A stretch of DNA of 64,000 bases, taken from the NCBI GenBank assembly GCA_020638975.1, contig JACKHN010000023.1, positions 43,694 to 107,693 of the forward strand. The letters run 5' to 3'. Below, in pieces: positions 51,801 through 59,524 of this stretch (positions are counted from its first letter, which is position 1; every line of letters begins with the position of its first letter). The position numbers and the translations under genes are program-made. This stretch comes from Planctomycetaceae bacterium (lineage in GTDB: Bacteria; Planctomycetota; Planctomycetia; Pirellulales; Pirellulaceae). The notes under the pieces were generated by a model, which worked only from the letters and a program-made list of their open reading frames with translations, was not told where the DNA came from and ran no database searches.

Positions 51801-52429
51801 TTGAATGGACGCGCCAACTGGCTGACGCGATTTCCAGCGGTGCCATCGCGCCAAGCGTCATTCCGAGCGATGTCGTCGAGCAACTCAGAAGGCATCCCGA
51901 TGCGGCCATTGCCGCCCTGGCCACGCAACAGTTCGGCGAGGGAAGTAGTGCCAATGTTGCTGATTTCAAACAGCGGATCCAGCAACTCCGCGATGTGTTG
52001 GCCGAGGGAACGGGGAATCCTTATGCCGGCGAGGCGATCTTCATGAAACAATGCGCTGCATGCCACAAATTGTTTCACAAGGGAGGTAACGTCGGTCCCG
52101 ATCTAACGCCCTATCAGCGCGGCAATCTCGAAACGCTGTTGACTAGCGTGATCCAACCCAGTGCGGAAATTCGCGAAGGATTTGAGTACATGGCCTTGAT
52201 GACGATGGATGGTCGTATTCTCACGGGATTCGTGACCGACCAGGATACGCAGATTGTCACCTTACGCGTCAAAGCCGGCGAGGACATTCGAGTGGAACGC
52301 AAGGACGTCGACTCGATCGCCCCGGTAGGTCGTAGCCTTATGCCAGACGGTTTGTTGGAGGGAATGAGCGACGAGCAACTGCGAGACTTCTTTGCCTACC
52401 TAAGAATCTCTCAACCCATTAGCCCTTAA
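48848..52429 (+). CDS. Large planctomycete-type dehydrogenase with haem c domain
   Basis: 1193 residues. A signal peptide (FFTASLACIFLAYGTEASCA) is followed by a sandwich domain (NIRGLAGAHEVYINGKKIGS), then the propeller part with conserved LMLAEPLVAQPTHFSFDSRG, RLWVAQYRQYPYPAG and ADFYEHYIAHGQHYQSQIDP. HEAT-like helices come next, and a haem c motif CAACHKLFHKGGNVGPDLTP with Cys1069, Cys1072, His1073, ending DGLLEGMSDEQLRDFFAYL. This is the PVC-type membrane-bound/haem-binding dehydrogenase family with unknown substrate. The start at 48848 has TAGGGAACT upstream; nine further codons from 48821 are in frame. A hairpin follows at 52529. Confidence 0.92.
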   Translation: MTRYTIAFFTASLACIFLAYGTEASCAEWETVAVPSEQSYSGNAWYRTWFKPHATFFSKHERDLFGESVILNIRGLAGAHEVYINGKKIGSGGQFPPKFQDGREGNHRHKIPSGTLVPDQWNEVAVKVYNPSGASGFLTEAPFVMNYFWECVFEGNWEFRRGDDASLLGSALKDKPATSAFDEFHESNRVLGEADKLVHGEKLPPEESFAKMKAADDLIVELMLAEPLVAQPTHFSFDSRGRLWVAQYRQYPYPAGLKMISRDHYYRSHYDRVPLPPPNHDRGRDIISIHEDTDGDGKYDKHKVFQDGLNMANAAIRGRGGVWVMHTPYLLFYPDQDFDDVPDGPPVVHLQGFGMEDTHSVANGLVWGMDGWLYGAQGSTTSCHVTRPGIDPPKSPGVYFQGCMVWRYHPETHRFEIFSEGGGNNFGLELDSGGRLFTGNNGGQTRGWHYMQGSLHLMQGTSPNKFGPVRNPFAFGELPHMGSEQDIPRFTHFATLVESTAVPQKYQNSFFSVEPLHNFVIASRRIPQGATFNTSDLNKVLTSDDFSFRPVYIGNAPDGSVLVADFYEHYIAHGQHYQSQIDPTTGRIFRLRGKQEPLEQDLNLHDKTTDQLIALLSHPNRWHRHTAVRLLGERKDPSSVAKLQRLVGSGKDLESLASLWALYQGFGLDRETALVAMQHEYPMVRYWAVRLICDDVGFAHKRTTIGLADSLGELKDGPTRVPDDLFQAILALTLREDNAEVRSQIAGSARRLPVDQALALVTAVLKHHEDIDDLYVPLLCWWVLEINLDLDRDAVMALFEDSGFRSEPMVVKHILARMMRGLALKGKNHDLQQCARLLELASEQEQVDELLKGFEQAYAGRRMVGLPENLARALVDSGRSSLELRVRLGDAAAASEAIALLKKSDASASERTAIARMLGEVKADESLQPLLDVSVTATDAELQRAALTAVSAFDGPAIGKRLLDAFANFSDEVRPAFFDLMLSRIEWTRQLADAISSGAIAPSVIPSDVVEQLRRHPDAAIAALATQQFGEGSSANVADFKQRIQQLRDVLAEGTGNPYAGEAIFMKQCAACHKLFHKGGNVGPDLTPYQRGNLETLLTSVIQPSAEIREGFEYMALMTMDGRILTGFVTDQDTQIVTLRVKAGEDIRVERKDVDSIAPVGRSLMPDGLLEGMSDEQLRDFFAYLRISQPISP

Positions 52430-53057
52430 TTACTAGCCGACAGCGCGGGACGCTGCGTTTCAAGAAGGAGACCGTGTGAGCTGCACACCGGTGAAGATCG
52501 AGGGGCCCATCGCTAACTTCGCTATCGGGAACGCCGCGACGACATCGCGGCGTTCTCGTTTCTCTCTACGAAGGACCCGCCATGGCCCCGCATCCCGCCT
52601 ACTGCTCGCTATCCATGATCATCTGCAACAGCGACGAAGCAACATTCGAACCATCAACGTTCCGGAAGCGGTGTGTTGAAATTCCAATTAATGCAGCGGC
52701 GAATCCGCTGCGCCCGAGCTAATGATTGGCAGCTGGCTGCCTTTGCGAAGGCCTGAGGTTGCATAGACGTGTCCATTGCCTCTTTGCCGCCGGCACGATC
52801 CATGGCCGCGTGAATCACAAAGGTCTAGGCACTCTTGCATTTCTTCGCACCGGTCGCATCCTGATATGCCATGTTGCGTAGCCGCAGAGTGATGTCGCAA
52901 GTCAGCGGAGCTGATATTGCCGCATGCTAGAGGAATAGGCCCAGGTTGCCGACGCCAATCCGGATTAGCCAATGGCTGATTCCACGTGGCGCACGGTTGA
53001 CGAGAAGCGATTCGGGAATGACATTGCATAAGTACCAAGTAACGCACTCGTTCAGAT
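52430..53057. other. Intergenic region, no gene recognised
   Basis: 628 bp with the terminator at 52529-52555. A - strand frame (52688-53047, 119 residues) has a cluster CDRCEEMQECLDLC but no signal, no clear ribosome site and no known family; it is not called as a gene. Confidence 0.45.
52529..52555 (+). terminator. Terminator of the large haem dehydrogenase gene
   Basis: Perfect 9-bp stem GAACGCCGC / GCGGCGTTC with a 9-nt loop, followed by TCGTTTCTCTCT, a T-rich run. It is 99 bp past the stop at 52429. Confidence 0.65.
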
Positions 53058-54014
53058 ATGACATCACTGCTTCAACTTCGCCAAGTTACCCACTTCTACG
53101 GCAACGTGTGCGCGCTGCGTGATGTCAATCTTGAGATTGAACCGGGAGCGATCGGCTTGATCGGACAGAACGGGGCAGGTAAGTCGACGATGATGCAGAT
53201 TCTGTTGGGGTTGATTCGGCCGACGCAAGGTACGGCGACGGTGTTGGGTCATGACGTGCGAACGGCGGGCATTCGCCTGCGAGGTCGAGTTGGCTTCATG
53301 CCGGAGCGTGACTCGATTTTGCCCGGTCTGAACGGAATCGAGTACGTTGCGTTGGCTGGCGAGTTGTGCGGGATGCCGAGGCGACAGGCAATGCGCCGCG
53401 CGCACGAAACACTTTCGTACTTGGGCATGGAAGATGCGCGCTATCGCCGTTTGGAACAATACTCGGTGGGCATGTCTCAGCGACTGAGACTGGCGGCGAC
53501 ACTCGTTCATGATCCTGACCTGTTGTTACTGGATGAACCGACAGCAGGACTTGATCCCGAAGGCCGCGCCGCCATGCTTGCTCTCCTCGACACACTTGCA
53601 ACACGCCCCGGCAAGTCGCTGGTGTTGTCGAGCCATTTGCTCGGCGACATCGAGCGAGTCTGCACGTCTGCGATCATCCTCAACCAGGGGCAAGTCGTGG
53701 GCAAAGGGCGACTGGACGAACTGCGTGCCCAGCGACAGCAGTGTTATCAACTGCATTGGGAAGGCGATGCAACCAACTTTCTGGCCGCGTTGCGGCAGCG
53801 CGGTGTGGACGTTCAAGTTGACAACCGCCGCGATCAAGCCCGCGCCATCGTGCCCGATGGTTGGAAGACGCGTCTCTTTTTCGCCGATGCTTGCGAGCAT
53901 TCGGTCTTGCTCACCGGCCTGGTGCCGGAAGAAGAAGATCTCGAAGCGGTCTATCACCGCACTATCAATTCATCCGAAGCAAGCGAGCGCGTGGCGCCGA
54001 GGAGTGCGGTTTAG
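53058..54014 (+). CDS. ABC transporter ATP-binding protein (first of two)
   Basis: 318 residues. Walker A GQNGAGKST (36-44), Q-loop region VGFMPERDSILPGL, signature YSVGMSQRLRLAATLVHDPD, Walker B LLLLDEPTAGLD, and switch His in LSSHLLGDIERV. The C-terminal ~100 residues form the regulatory extension common in ABC-2 exporters. The signature is YSVGMSQ instead of LSGGQ, a usual variant in this group. Its stop overlaps the GTG of the next gene. This starts a four-gene operon (ATPase, permease, ATPase, permease). Confidence 0.95.
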   Translation: MTSLLQLRQVTHFYGNVCALRDVNLEIEPGAIGLIGQNGAGKSTMMQILLGLIRPTQGTATVLGHDVRTAGIRLRGRVGFMPERDSILPGLNGIEYVALAGELCGMPRRQAMRRAHETLSYLGMEDARYRRLEQYSVGMSQRLRLAATLVHDPDLLLLDEPTAGLDPEGRAAMLALLDTLATRPGKSLVLSSHLLGDIERVCTSAIILNQGQVVGKGRLDELRAQRQQCYQLHWEGDATNFLAALRQRGVDVQVDNRRDQARAIVPDGWKTRLFFADACEHSVLLTGLVPEEEDLEAVYHRTINSSEASERVAPRSAV

Positions 54015-54895
54015 TGAGTCTCGAAGCGGTGCTATATCGCGACTGGTCCGGCAGGCTACGTCCCAGTTGGCTGGCCTGTTGGCCGATCGCGCGCACCGGA
54101 CTGTTGCTCGTCCTGCGGCGTAAGATGTTCTGGTTGCTGCTCGGCCTAGCGCTGCTTAACTTTCTCTTTGTATTCGCCACCATCTATCTCAAAGCTCAAG
54201 TCGCTAGCCAGAATCCGGGACTAGCCAGATTCGTCGATAGAGTTCTCTCGAATGTCACGGGAACTGGCGAAACCTATCGCGACTTCATGTTCGCCCAGGG
54301 TACGGTGACGATGCTGCTGTTGGGGTTCGCCGGCGCGATCTTGGTGGGAGACGATATGCGGCAGGGAGGACTTACGTTTTATCTGTCCCGCAGGATCAGT
54401 CGTTGGCACTACGTCGTCGGCAAACTGCTTTCGATTGGATTGCTGGTCTCGCTAACAACCACGGTTCCGGCGCTGATCCTGTACGTCCAGTACGGATTGT
54501 TGATGGATTCAACCAGCTATTTCCGCGAGAACCTCGGCATCCTGCGAGGTATTTTGGGCTATGGCTTGATCCTATCCATAACACTCAGCTTGCTGCTGTT
54601 CGCAATGGCATCGTGGCTGCAAAAGACGGTCCCACTGGTGATGTCATGGGCTTGCATCTTTGTGATGATTCCCGCATTGGCCGGCTTGCTTCGCCGCGCA
54701 TTTGACGATCGCAATTGGCAGTTGTTGATGTTGTGGCGAGATGTGCGACTGCTGGGGACGTGGTGCTTTGGCGGTATCGACACCGATCGTGAGTTGCAAT
54801 TGCTCTTGCCTGCTGCCGTGATCGTACTGCTGGTGTGCTTGCTCTCCATGCTTGCGATCGTTCCGCGAGTTCGAGCCGTGAGGGTGGTGCAATGA
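54014..54895 (+). CDS. ABC-2 type permease (first of two)
   Basis: 293 residues from a GTG at 54014, one base into the stop of the ATPase gene; the longer frame to 53861 would overlap that gene by 150 bp. About six spans: MFWLLLGLALLNFLFVFATI, MLLLGFAGAILVGDDM, then SIGLLVSLTTTVPALILYV and others up to LLLPAAVIVLLVCLLSML. The segment DDMRQGGLTFYLSRRISR is the coupling-helix pattern of ABC-2 permeases. It overlaps the second ATPase by 4 bp. The substrate is unknown. Confidence 0.9.
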   Translation: MSLEAVLYRDWSGRLRPSWLACWPIARTGLLLVLRRKMFWLLLGLALLNFLFVFATIYLKAQVASQNPGLARFVDRVLSNVTGTGETYRDFMFAQGTVTMLLLGFAGAILVGDDMRQGGLTFYLSRRISRWHYVVGKLLSIGLLVSLTTTVPALILYVQYGLLMDSTSYFRENLGILRGILGYGLILSITLSLLLFAMASWLQKTVPLVMSWACIFVMIPALAGLLRRAFDDRNWQLLMLWRDVRLLGTWCFGGIDTDRELQLLLPAAVIVLLVCLLSMLAIVPRVRAVRVVQ

Positions 54896-55824
54896 CACTC
54901 TGTGAGTTCGACTGTGTCTCGAAATGGTACGGTCCGGTCATCGGGCTCAACGACGTATCGCTCAGTATCGAGCCCGGTATTACAGGGTTGGTCGGTCACA
55001 ACGGTGCCGGCAAGAGTACGCTGATCAAGCTGTTAACCGGCCAGCTACGACCAAGTATTGGAGAAGTCCGTATCCGTGGTCGTCGTGCTTGGTCGGCATC
55101 TGCCAAGCGGCACATCGGGTATTGCCCGGATGTCGATGCGTTTTATGAGGAGATGTCGGGCCGTGCGTTTGTACGAACCATGGCGAAGCTGCATGGATTC
55201 TCCAACCGAGTCGCCCGCGAGCGGGCGGAGGACGTGCTCGCTCAAGTCGGGATGACCGATCGTGCGGATCGACCGCTGGCTTCCTATTCCAAGGGTATGC
55301 GGCAGCGGATCAAGTTGGCGCAGGCTCTTGTGCATGATCCGGATTTGATTGTGCTCGACGAACCGCTCAATGGTGTCGATCCGATCGGTCGCGTTGAGTT
55401 GACGCGCCTATTTCGTGAGCTGCTGGCGCGTGGCAAGACGATTCTGATCTCAAGCCATCTCCTCGACGAAATGGACGCCTTGGCAAATCGCATCCTGTTT
55501 ATTTGCCGAGGCCGCATTCTCGCATCGGGATCACTCGAGGAAATCCGAGCGCTGCTCGACGATCATCCTTTGAAGATTCGCATTGCAACATCTCGTGCCC
55601 GACAACTCGCGACGCGTCTGCTCGCTCTCGATACAGTGCAAGGAGTCGAGTTAAACGGCGACGACGAATTGCTGTTAGAAGTACACCGTGCCAAACAGTT
55701 CTTCGCGTCACTCGCCGATGTGGTCACGCGAGAGGGCGTCGATGTCGAGCGACTACAAGTCATCGACGCATCGACCGAAGCCATATTCGACTACCTCATG
55801 GAATCTGCGAATCATCCGCGCTGA
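54892..55824 (+). CDS. ABC transporter ATP-binding protein (second)
   Basis: 310 residues. Walker A GHNGAGKST (35-43), signature YSKGMRQRIKLAQALVHDPD, Walker B LIVLDEPLNGVDPIGRVEL, and His switch in LISSHLLDEMDALANR. The start at 54892 overlaps the permease stop (ATGA), which indicates coupling; the in-frame extension to 54835 is rejected. The two ATPases are only distantly alike, so the complex is probably a heterodimer, with each ATPase perhaps matched to one permease. Confidence 0.95.
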   Translation: MTLCEFDCVSKWYGPVIGLNDVSLSIEPGITGLVGHNGAGKSTLIKLLTGQLRPSIGEVRIRGRRAWSASAKRHIGYCPDVDAFYEEMSGRAFVRTMAKLHGFSNRVARERAEDVLAQVGMTDRADRPLASYSKGMRQRIKLAQALVHDPDLIVLDEPLNGVDPIGRVELTRLFRELLARGKTILISSHLLDEMDALANRILFICRGRILASGSLEEIRALLDDHPLKIRIATSRARQLATRLLALDTVQGVELNGDDELLLEVHRAKQFFASLADVVTREGVDVERLQVIDASTEAIFDYLMESANHPR

Positions 55825-55842
55825 ACGTCAGACACATCCCGC

Positions 55843-56628
55843 ATGAGCACAACCATTACGTCACGAATTACGGGCCCATTGTCAGCCTGCCTTCATCTGT
55901 TCGGCCTTTCGCTGCGACGATTGTTTCGTTCTCGCCAGACGATGATCTGCGCCTTGCTGCTGGGGTTGGCTTCGATTGCGGTTGTCGCATGGTCGATGCG
56001 CCGCGAGCGATCCCCGGAAGAATTCATCGAAGAGATATTCTTGGCTGTCTACGTCTCGTTCCTGCTACCGATCTTCTGCTTGTCGTACGGAACTGCGGGC
56101 ATCGCTTCCGACCGGGAAGAGCAGACACTCGTCTATTTACTTGTCTCGCCGTTGCCGCGTCCATTGATTTTCCTCGCGAAATGCAGCGCGTCGTTGCTGC
56201 TGGCATTGGCTTGGACGATGGCGGGGATGTCGGTGGTGTGTTGGCTCGGCGGACTACCGGGTATGGAAGCATTGCACGTGCTGTGGCCCGCGATCCTCTG
56301 GTCGACGGTGACATACCTGATGCTGTTTATGTTATTCAGCGTGATGTTTCGCCGCGCGACGATGATCGCTTTGGCCTACGCGTTGTTTATCGAGACGTTG
56401 ATTGGCAACATGCCGGGCATCGCCAAGCGTCTTGCGGTATCGTTTTACACCCGCTGTCTGATCTTCGACGCTGGCTCCGCTTTCGGCGTCAGCCCCTCTG
56501 GTCCAGGCGGTGCTGAACTATTCGTGGCTCTTCCCGGACCGACTGCGCAAGCGATCCTCTACCTTCTTGGCGGCGGGCTGTTCCTTGGGGGACTGCTGAT
56601 CTTCTCGGTACGCGAGTATTCAGATTAA
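55843..56628 (+). CDS. ABC-2 type permease (second)
   Basis: 261 residues with about six spans. GTAGIASDREEQTLVYLLVS followed by PLPRPLIFLAKCSASLLLAL is the typical ABC-2 permease pattern (NatB/YhaP-like). It follows the second ATPase by 18 bp and closes the operon. No export substrate is suggested by the neighbours. No strong ribosome site is seen, in keeping with coupling to the gene before it. Confidence 0.9.
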   Translation: MSTTITSRITGPLSACLHLFGLSLRRLFRSRQTMICALLLGLASIAVVAWSMRRERSPEEFIEEIFLAVYVSFLLPIFCLSYGTAGIASDREEQTLVYLLVSPLPRPLIFLAKCSASLLLALAWTMAGMSVVCWLGGLPGMEALHVLWPAILWSTVTYLMLFMLFSVMFRRATMIALAYALFIETLIGNMPGIAKRLAVSFYTRCLIFDAGSAFGVSPSGPGGAELFVALPGPTAQAILYLLGGGLFLGGLLIFSVREYSD

Positions 56629-56809
56629 AATTTTCGACGCTCGGTCCAAACAAGTAGCCCGCTGCCGCCTACCGCGACACTTCGCTTAGTGTCAGAGTCA
56701 TCTCTTGCTCGAGACGAGGCCGAATTCCGTTGCGAGATTTCTGAATTCGAACGTTCTCGCTTCAAGATATAACGAGCTTGTTTCCCCGCAGTGTCACCAT
56801 TCCGCCGAC

Positions 56810-58048
56810 TTAGTCGATCGACTCGGCAGGGATTCTCTTGAAAACCCGCCTCGCAAGCACTAACGCAACGACGAGGAGTACAGAACCGACAAGGAAGGGC
56901 GCGCCGGGCAGTTCGAAGACCGCATGATCGGACGTGAAGTAACTGAAAAGACCCGCCGTGAAAAACAGGGGTGCCATGATATTGGTCAGGCTCATCAATG
57001 ACGTCAACGCGCCTTGAATCTTGCCCTGTTCAGACGGGTTAACGCTGCCTGCGACGATGCTCTGAATGGCAGGACCGGTGACCCCACCAAGACTGCCAAA
57101 GACGATAATGCACGGCACCATCCAACCTTGCGGAGCCAGTCCGTAACCTAGGAACGCCAGCGCGGAAACTGCCAATCCAAACGTGACCGTCCCCCGTTCG
57201 CCGAGACGTTTGATGATCGGTCGGACTAACATGCCTTGCACCAGGGCCGCAGAAATGCCGACCAACCCCAGCACCAGCCCGTTAGTCTGCTCATTCCATT
57301 GGTAACGAAAACCGGTGTACAACACCCACACGTTTTCCAAACCTCGTTGCGCTAGCGACATACAAACGAACGTGGTCGCCAGACCTGCTACGAGCGGATA
57401 GCTGCGCAACCGCTTCAGCGTGCCAAAAGGATTCGCCTTAGACCACGTGAAGCTGCTGCGTTGTTCGGGCGGCAGCGACTCTGGCAGAATGAAATACCCA
57501 TACATCCAGTTGATCAGCGCCAAACCTGCCGACACAAAAAACGGCAGCCGCAAGTGAATGCCGCCGAGCAGCCCGCCAAAGGCCGGACCACAGATGAATC
57601 CCAATCCAAACATCACGCCGACCAAGCCGAAGTTCCGAGCTCGCGTCTCGGGAGTCGACACATCGGCAATATAGGCGTTGGCCGTTGAGAAACTGGCGCC
57701 CAGAACCCCCGCAATCAGTCGTCCGACAAACAACCACGCAATGCTAGGCGCGAACCCTTGAATTAGAAAATCAACGCCCAAACCGAACAACGCAGCCAGG
57801 ATAACGGGCCGCCTTCCAAATCGATCAGACAAAGCGCCCAGAATTGGCGCGCACAGAAACTGCATCAGTGAGTACGAAGCCCCGATGATCCCGACGTACC
57901 AACCCGCCATCGCCGTGTTGCCGCCGACGAACTGTTTGATCAGTTCGGGCAGCACCGGAATGATGATACCGATCCCCAGGATATCAATGAACAGAGTGAG
58001 TAGTATGAACGTCAGCGCGGCTGGCCGTTTCTCGCCCTGGGAATTCAT
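56810..58048 (-). CDS. MFS transporter, TCR/Tet type
   Basis: 412 residues with twelve spans. The family motif A is GALSDRFGRRPVILAALFG, and the first span is FILLTLFIDILGIGIIIPVL, as in tetracycline/multidrug antiporters (DHA1). The loop FSTANAYIADVSTPETRARN is also typical. It likely exports a drug or metabolite with proton exchange; the substrate cannot be told. The start at 58048 (MNSQGEKRPAALTF) is chosen over 58117, since the 23 extra residues are Cys/Arg-rich and atypical. No resistance context is seen. Confidence 0.92.
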   Translation of the reverse strand: MNSQGEKRPAALTFILLTLFIDILGIGIIIPVLPELIKQFVGGNTAMAGWYVGIIGASYSLMQFLCAPILGALSDRFGRRPVILAALFGLGVDFLIQGFAPSIAWLFVGRLIAGVLGASFSTANAYIADVSTPETRARNFGLVGVMFGLGFICGPAFGGLLGGIHLRLPFFVSAGLALINWMYGYFILPESLPPEQRSSFTWSKANPFGTLKRLRSYPLVAGLATTFVCMSLAQRGLENVWVLYTGFRYQWNEQTNGLVLGLVGISAALVQGMLVRPIIKRLGERGTVTFGLAVSALAFLGYGLAPQGWMVPCIIVFGSLGGVTGPAIQSIVAGSVNPSEQGKIQGALTSLMSLTNIMAPLFFTAGLFSYFTSDHAVFELPGAPFLVGSVLLVVALVLARRVFKRIPAESID

Positions 58049-58343
58049 CGCTGACCCACGTAGTACGTCACCAAGCGTGATCCGTTGCCGCCCGGCGCAG
58101 CAAGGCCATCCGTTCATTCATGGTATTGGTGACGGTCAAAGTCTACACGATCCGCGATCAAGCGTAAGTGCCATAGCACTGCGCCTCGTTGCCGTGCGTT
58201 TCGACATTCAATGGACTCGCCCTGGATGCTATCATTCTTTGGCTCAGCGGAATGGCTCGATTCGTCGTTCGCCAACTTTCTCCCACCGGAGCTATTCCCT
58301 GTCGCGCGGTTGTAGGGAGTCGCGAAGGGTACCAGGTCACCAA

Positions 58344-59209
58344 TTAAGAGGCAGTGCCGTCGAGGGATTGCTTTAGTTGGGTTGCTTGGTCGCGAATTGT
58401 GGTCAACTCCGCGACCGGCTTTCGCTCAAGGTTCCTGACTTGCAGCGACATGCGCGGGTTCGAGGCGAGTTGTCGCTCGTGCCTCGCGAGAAAGTCCCAG
58501 TAGAGCGTCGTGAAGGGGCAGGCGTCTTCGCCAGTGGATTTGGCGGGGTCAAAGCGACATCCTTGGCAGTAGTTGCTCATGCGTTGGATGTACTTGCCGG
58601 TTGCCGCGTAGGGTTTTGATGCCATCACTCCGCCATCGGCAAATTGCGACATGCCGAGACTGTTGGGCAGTTCGACCCATTCGACTGCGTCGACATAGAC
58701 GGCGAGATACCACTCGTGAACGGCTTTCGGATCGACGCCCAGCAGCAGTGAGAACAGTCCGGTCACCATCAACCTCTGTATATGATGAGCGTAGCCATGG
58801 TCGAGCGTTTGTCCGATCGCTTGCCGCAGGCAGTTCATGTCGGTGTCGCCGCTCCAATAGAAGTCGGGCAGCGGCGCTGTGGCGTTGAGCGCGTTGCGCT
58901 CGATGTACTCCGGCATATGGAGCCAGTAAATGCCGCGAACGTACTCACGCCACCCAAGCACTTGGCGAATGAAGCCCTCGACTGCATTGAGCGGTGCATG
59001 CTCGGCGAGATAGGCAGCTTCAGCCGAACGAATTACGTCGCGCGGATCGCCGATAGGAAGAGCGCGATTCGCGCTTTGTGCGACCAAACATGCTTGGCTT
59101 CCCCCGTCACTTCCGCCATCCAGACGGCGTCCTGTTTCTGGTCAAAGCCCTCGAACGCGGACGAGTCACTGTTGAGTTGATCGCCTAGAACAAGAATCAG
59201 ATTGCGCAT
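58344..59209 (-). pseudogene. FeS-type photolyase/cryptochrome gene with large internal deletion
   Basis: The first 56 residues from ATG 59209 are intact (MRNLILVLGDQLNSDSSAFE, MAEVTGEAKHVWSHKARIAL). Then the frame stops. The C-terminal FAD-binding domain follows at once in another frame (PLNAVEGFIRQVLGWREYVR, TLDHGYAHHIQRLMVTGLFS, LPNSLGMSQFADGGVMASKP, NYCQGCRFDPAKSTGEDACP) to 58344. Full-length members of this PhrB-like family are about 500 residues; roughly 200 between these parts are gone, including the rest of the antenna domain. The Cys residues of the FeS site (YCQGC, DAC) are kept. The C-terminal part alone, from 59087, is unlikely to work. Confidence 0.85.
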
Positions 59210-59325
59210 GAGGTAACTCGAAATGAAGGATAGCTTAAGCCAGAACGCTAGAAGACTCCCTTGATTTGACAAGTCCGCTCACTAGCCAACCAGGGCTTTT
59301 GTGTGTTTCACATTGCGCGTTTGGT

Positions 59326-59380
59326 AACCCGAAGCGTCAGCGAGGCAGATACCGCAAATTCCTCGCTGACGCTTCGGGTT
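59326..59380. repeat. 55-bp palindromic repeat, second family, copy 2
   Basis: Perfect 20-bp arms AACCCGAAGCGTCAGCGAGG (59326-59345) and its complement (59361-59380) with a 15-nt spacer. Same family as 31269-31323. It lies between divergent genes. Confidence 0.88.
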
Positions 59381-59524
59381 TCCATTCACGACGAATACCC
59401 AAGTTGAAAAACCAAAATGCCCTGACTAGCCAACCACCCAATCCCGCCAATAGTACATGAAAACATCTTCCGCATGCGGCTCAATTCTTGCTGGCAGTTG
59501 TTGGGGAGTTTGTTAGGAGACAGA

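Noticed and set aside
52688..53047. 119-residue - strand frame with CDRCEEMQECLDLC
   Set aside because: The Cys cluster suggested a metal-binding protein, but other segments and starts do not fit any family I know and no signal or ribosome site is seen.
55503..56516. 337-residue + strand frame overlapping the second ABC ATPase and permease
   Set aside because: Arg/Cys-rich, no motif, and it conflicts with two genes whose motifs are complete.
18642..59380. CRISPR array from repeated palindromes
   Set aside because: Copies are single, far apart and of three unrelated families; no regular spacer pattern or cas gene.
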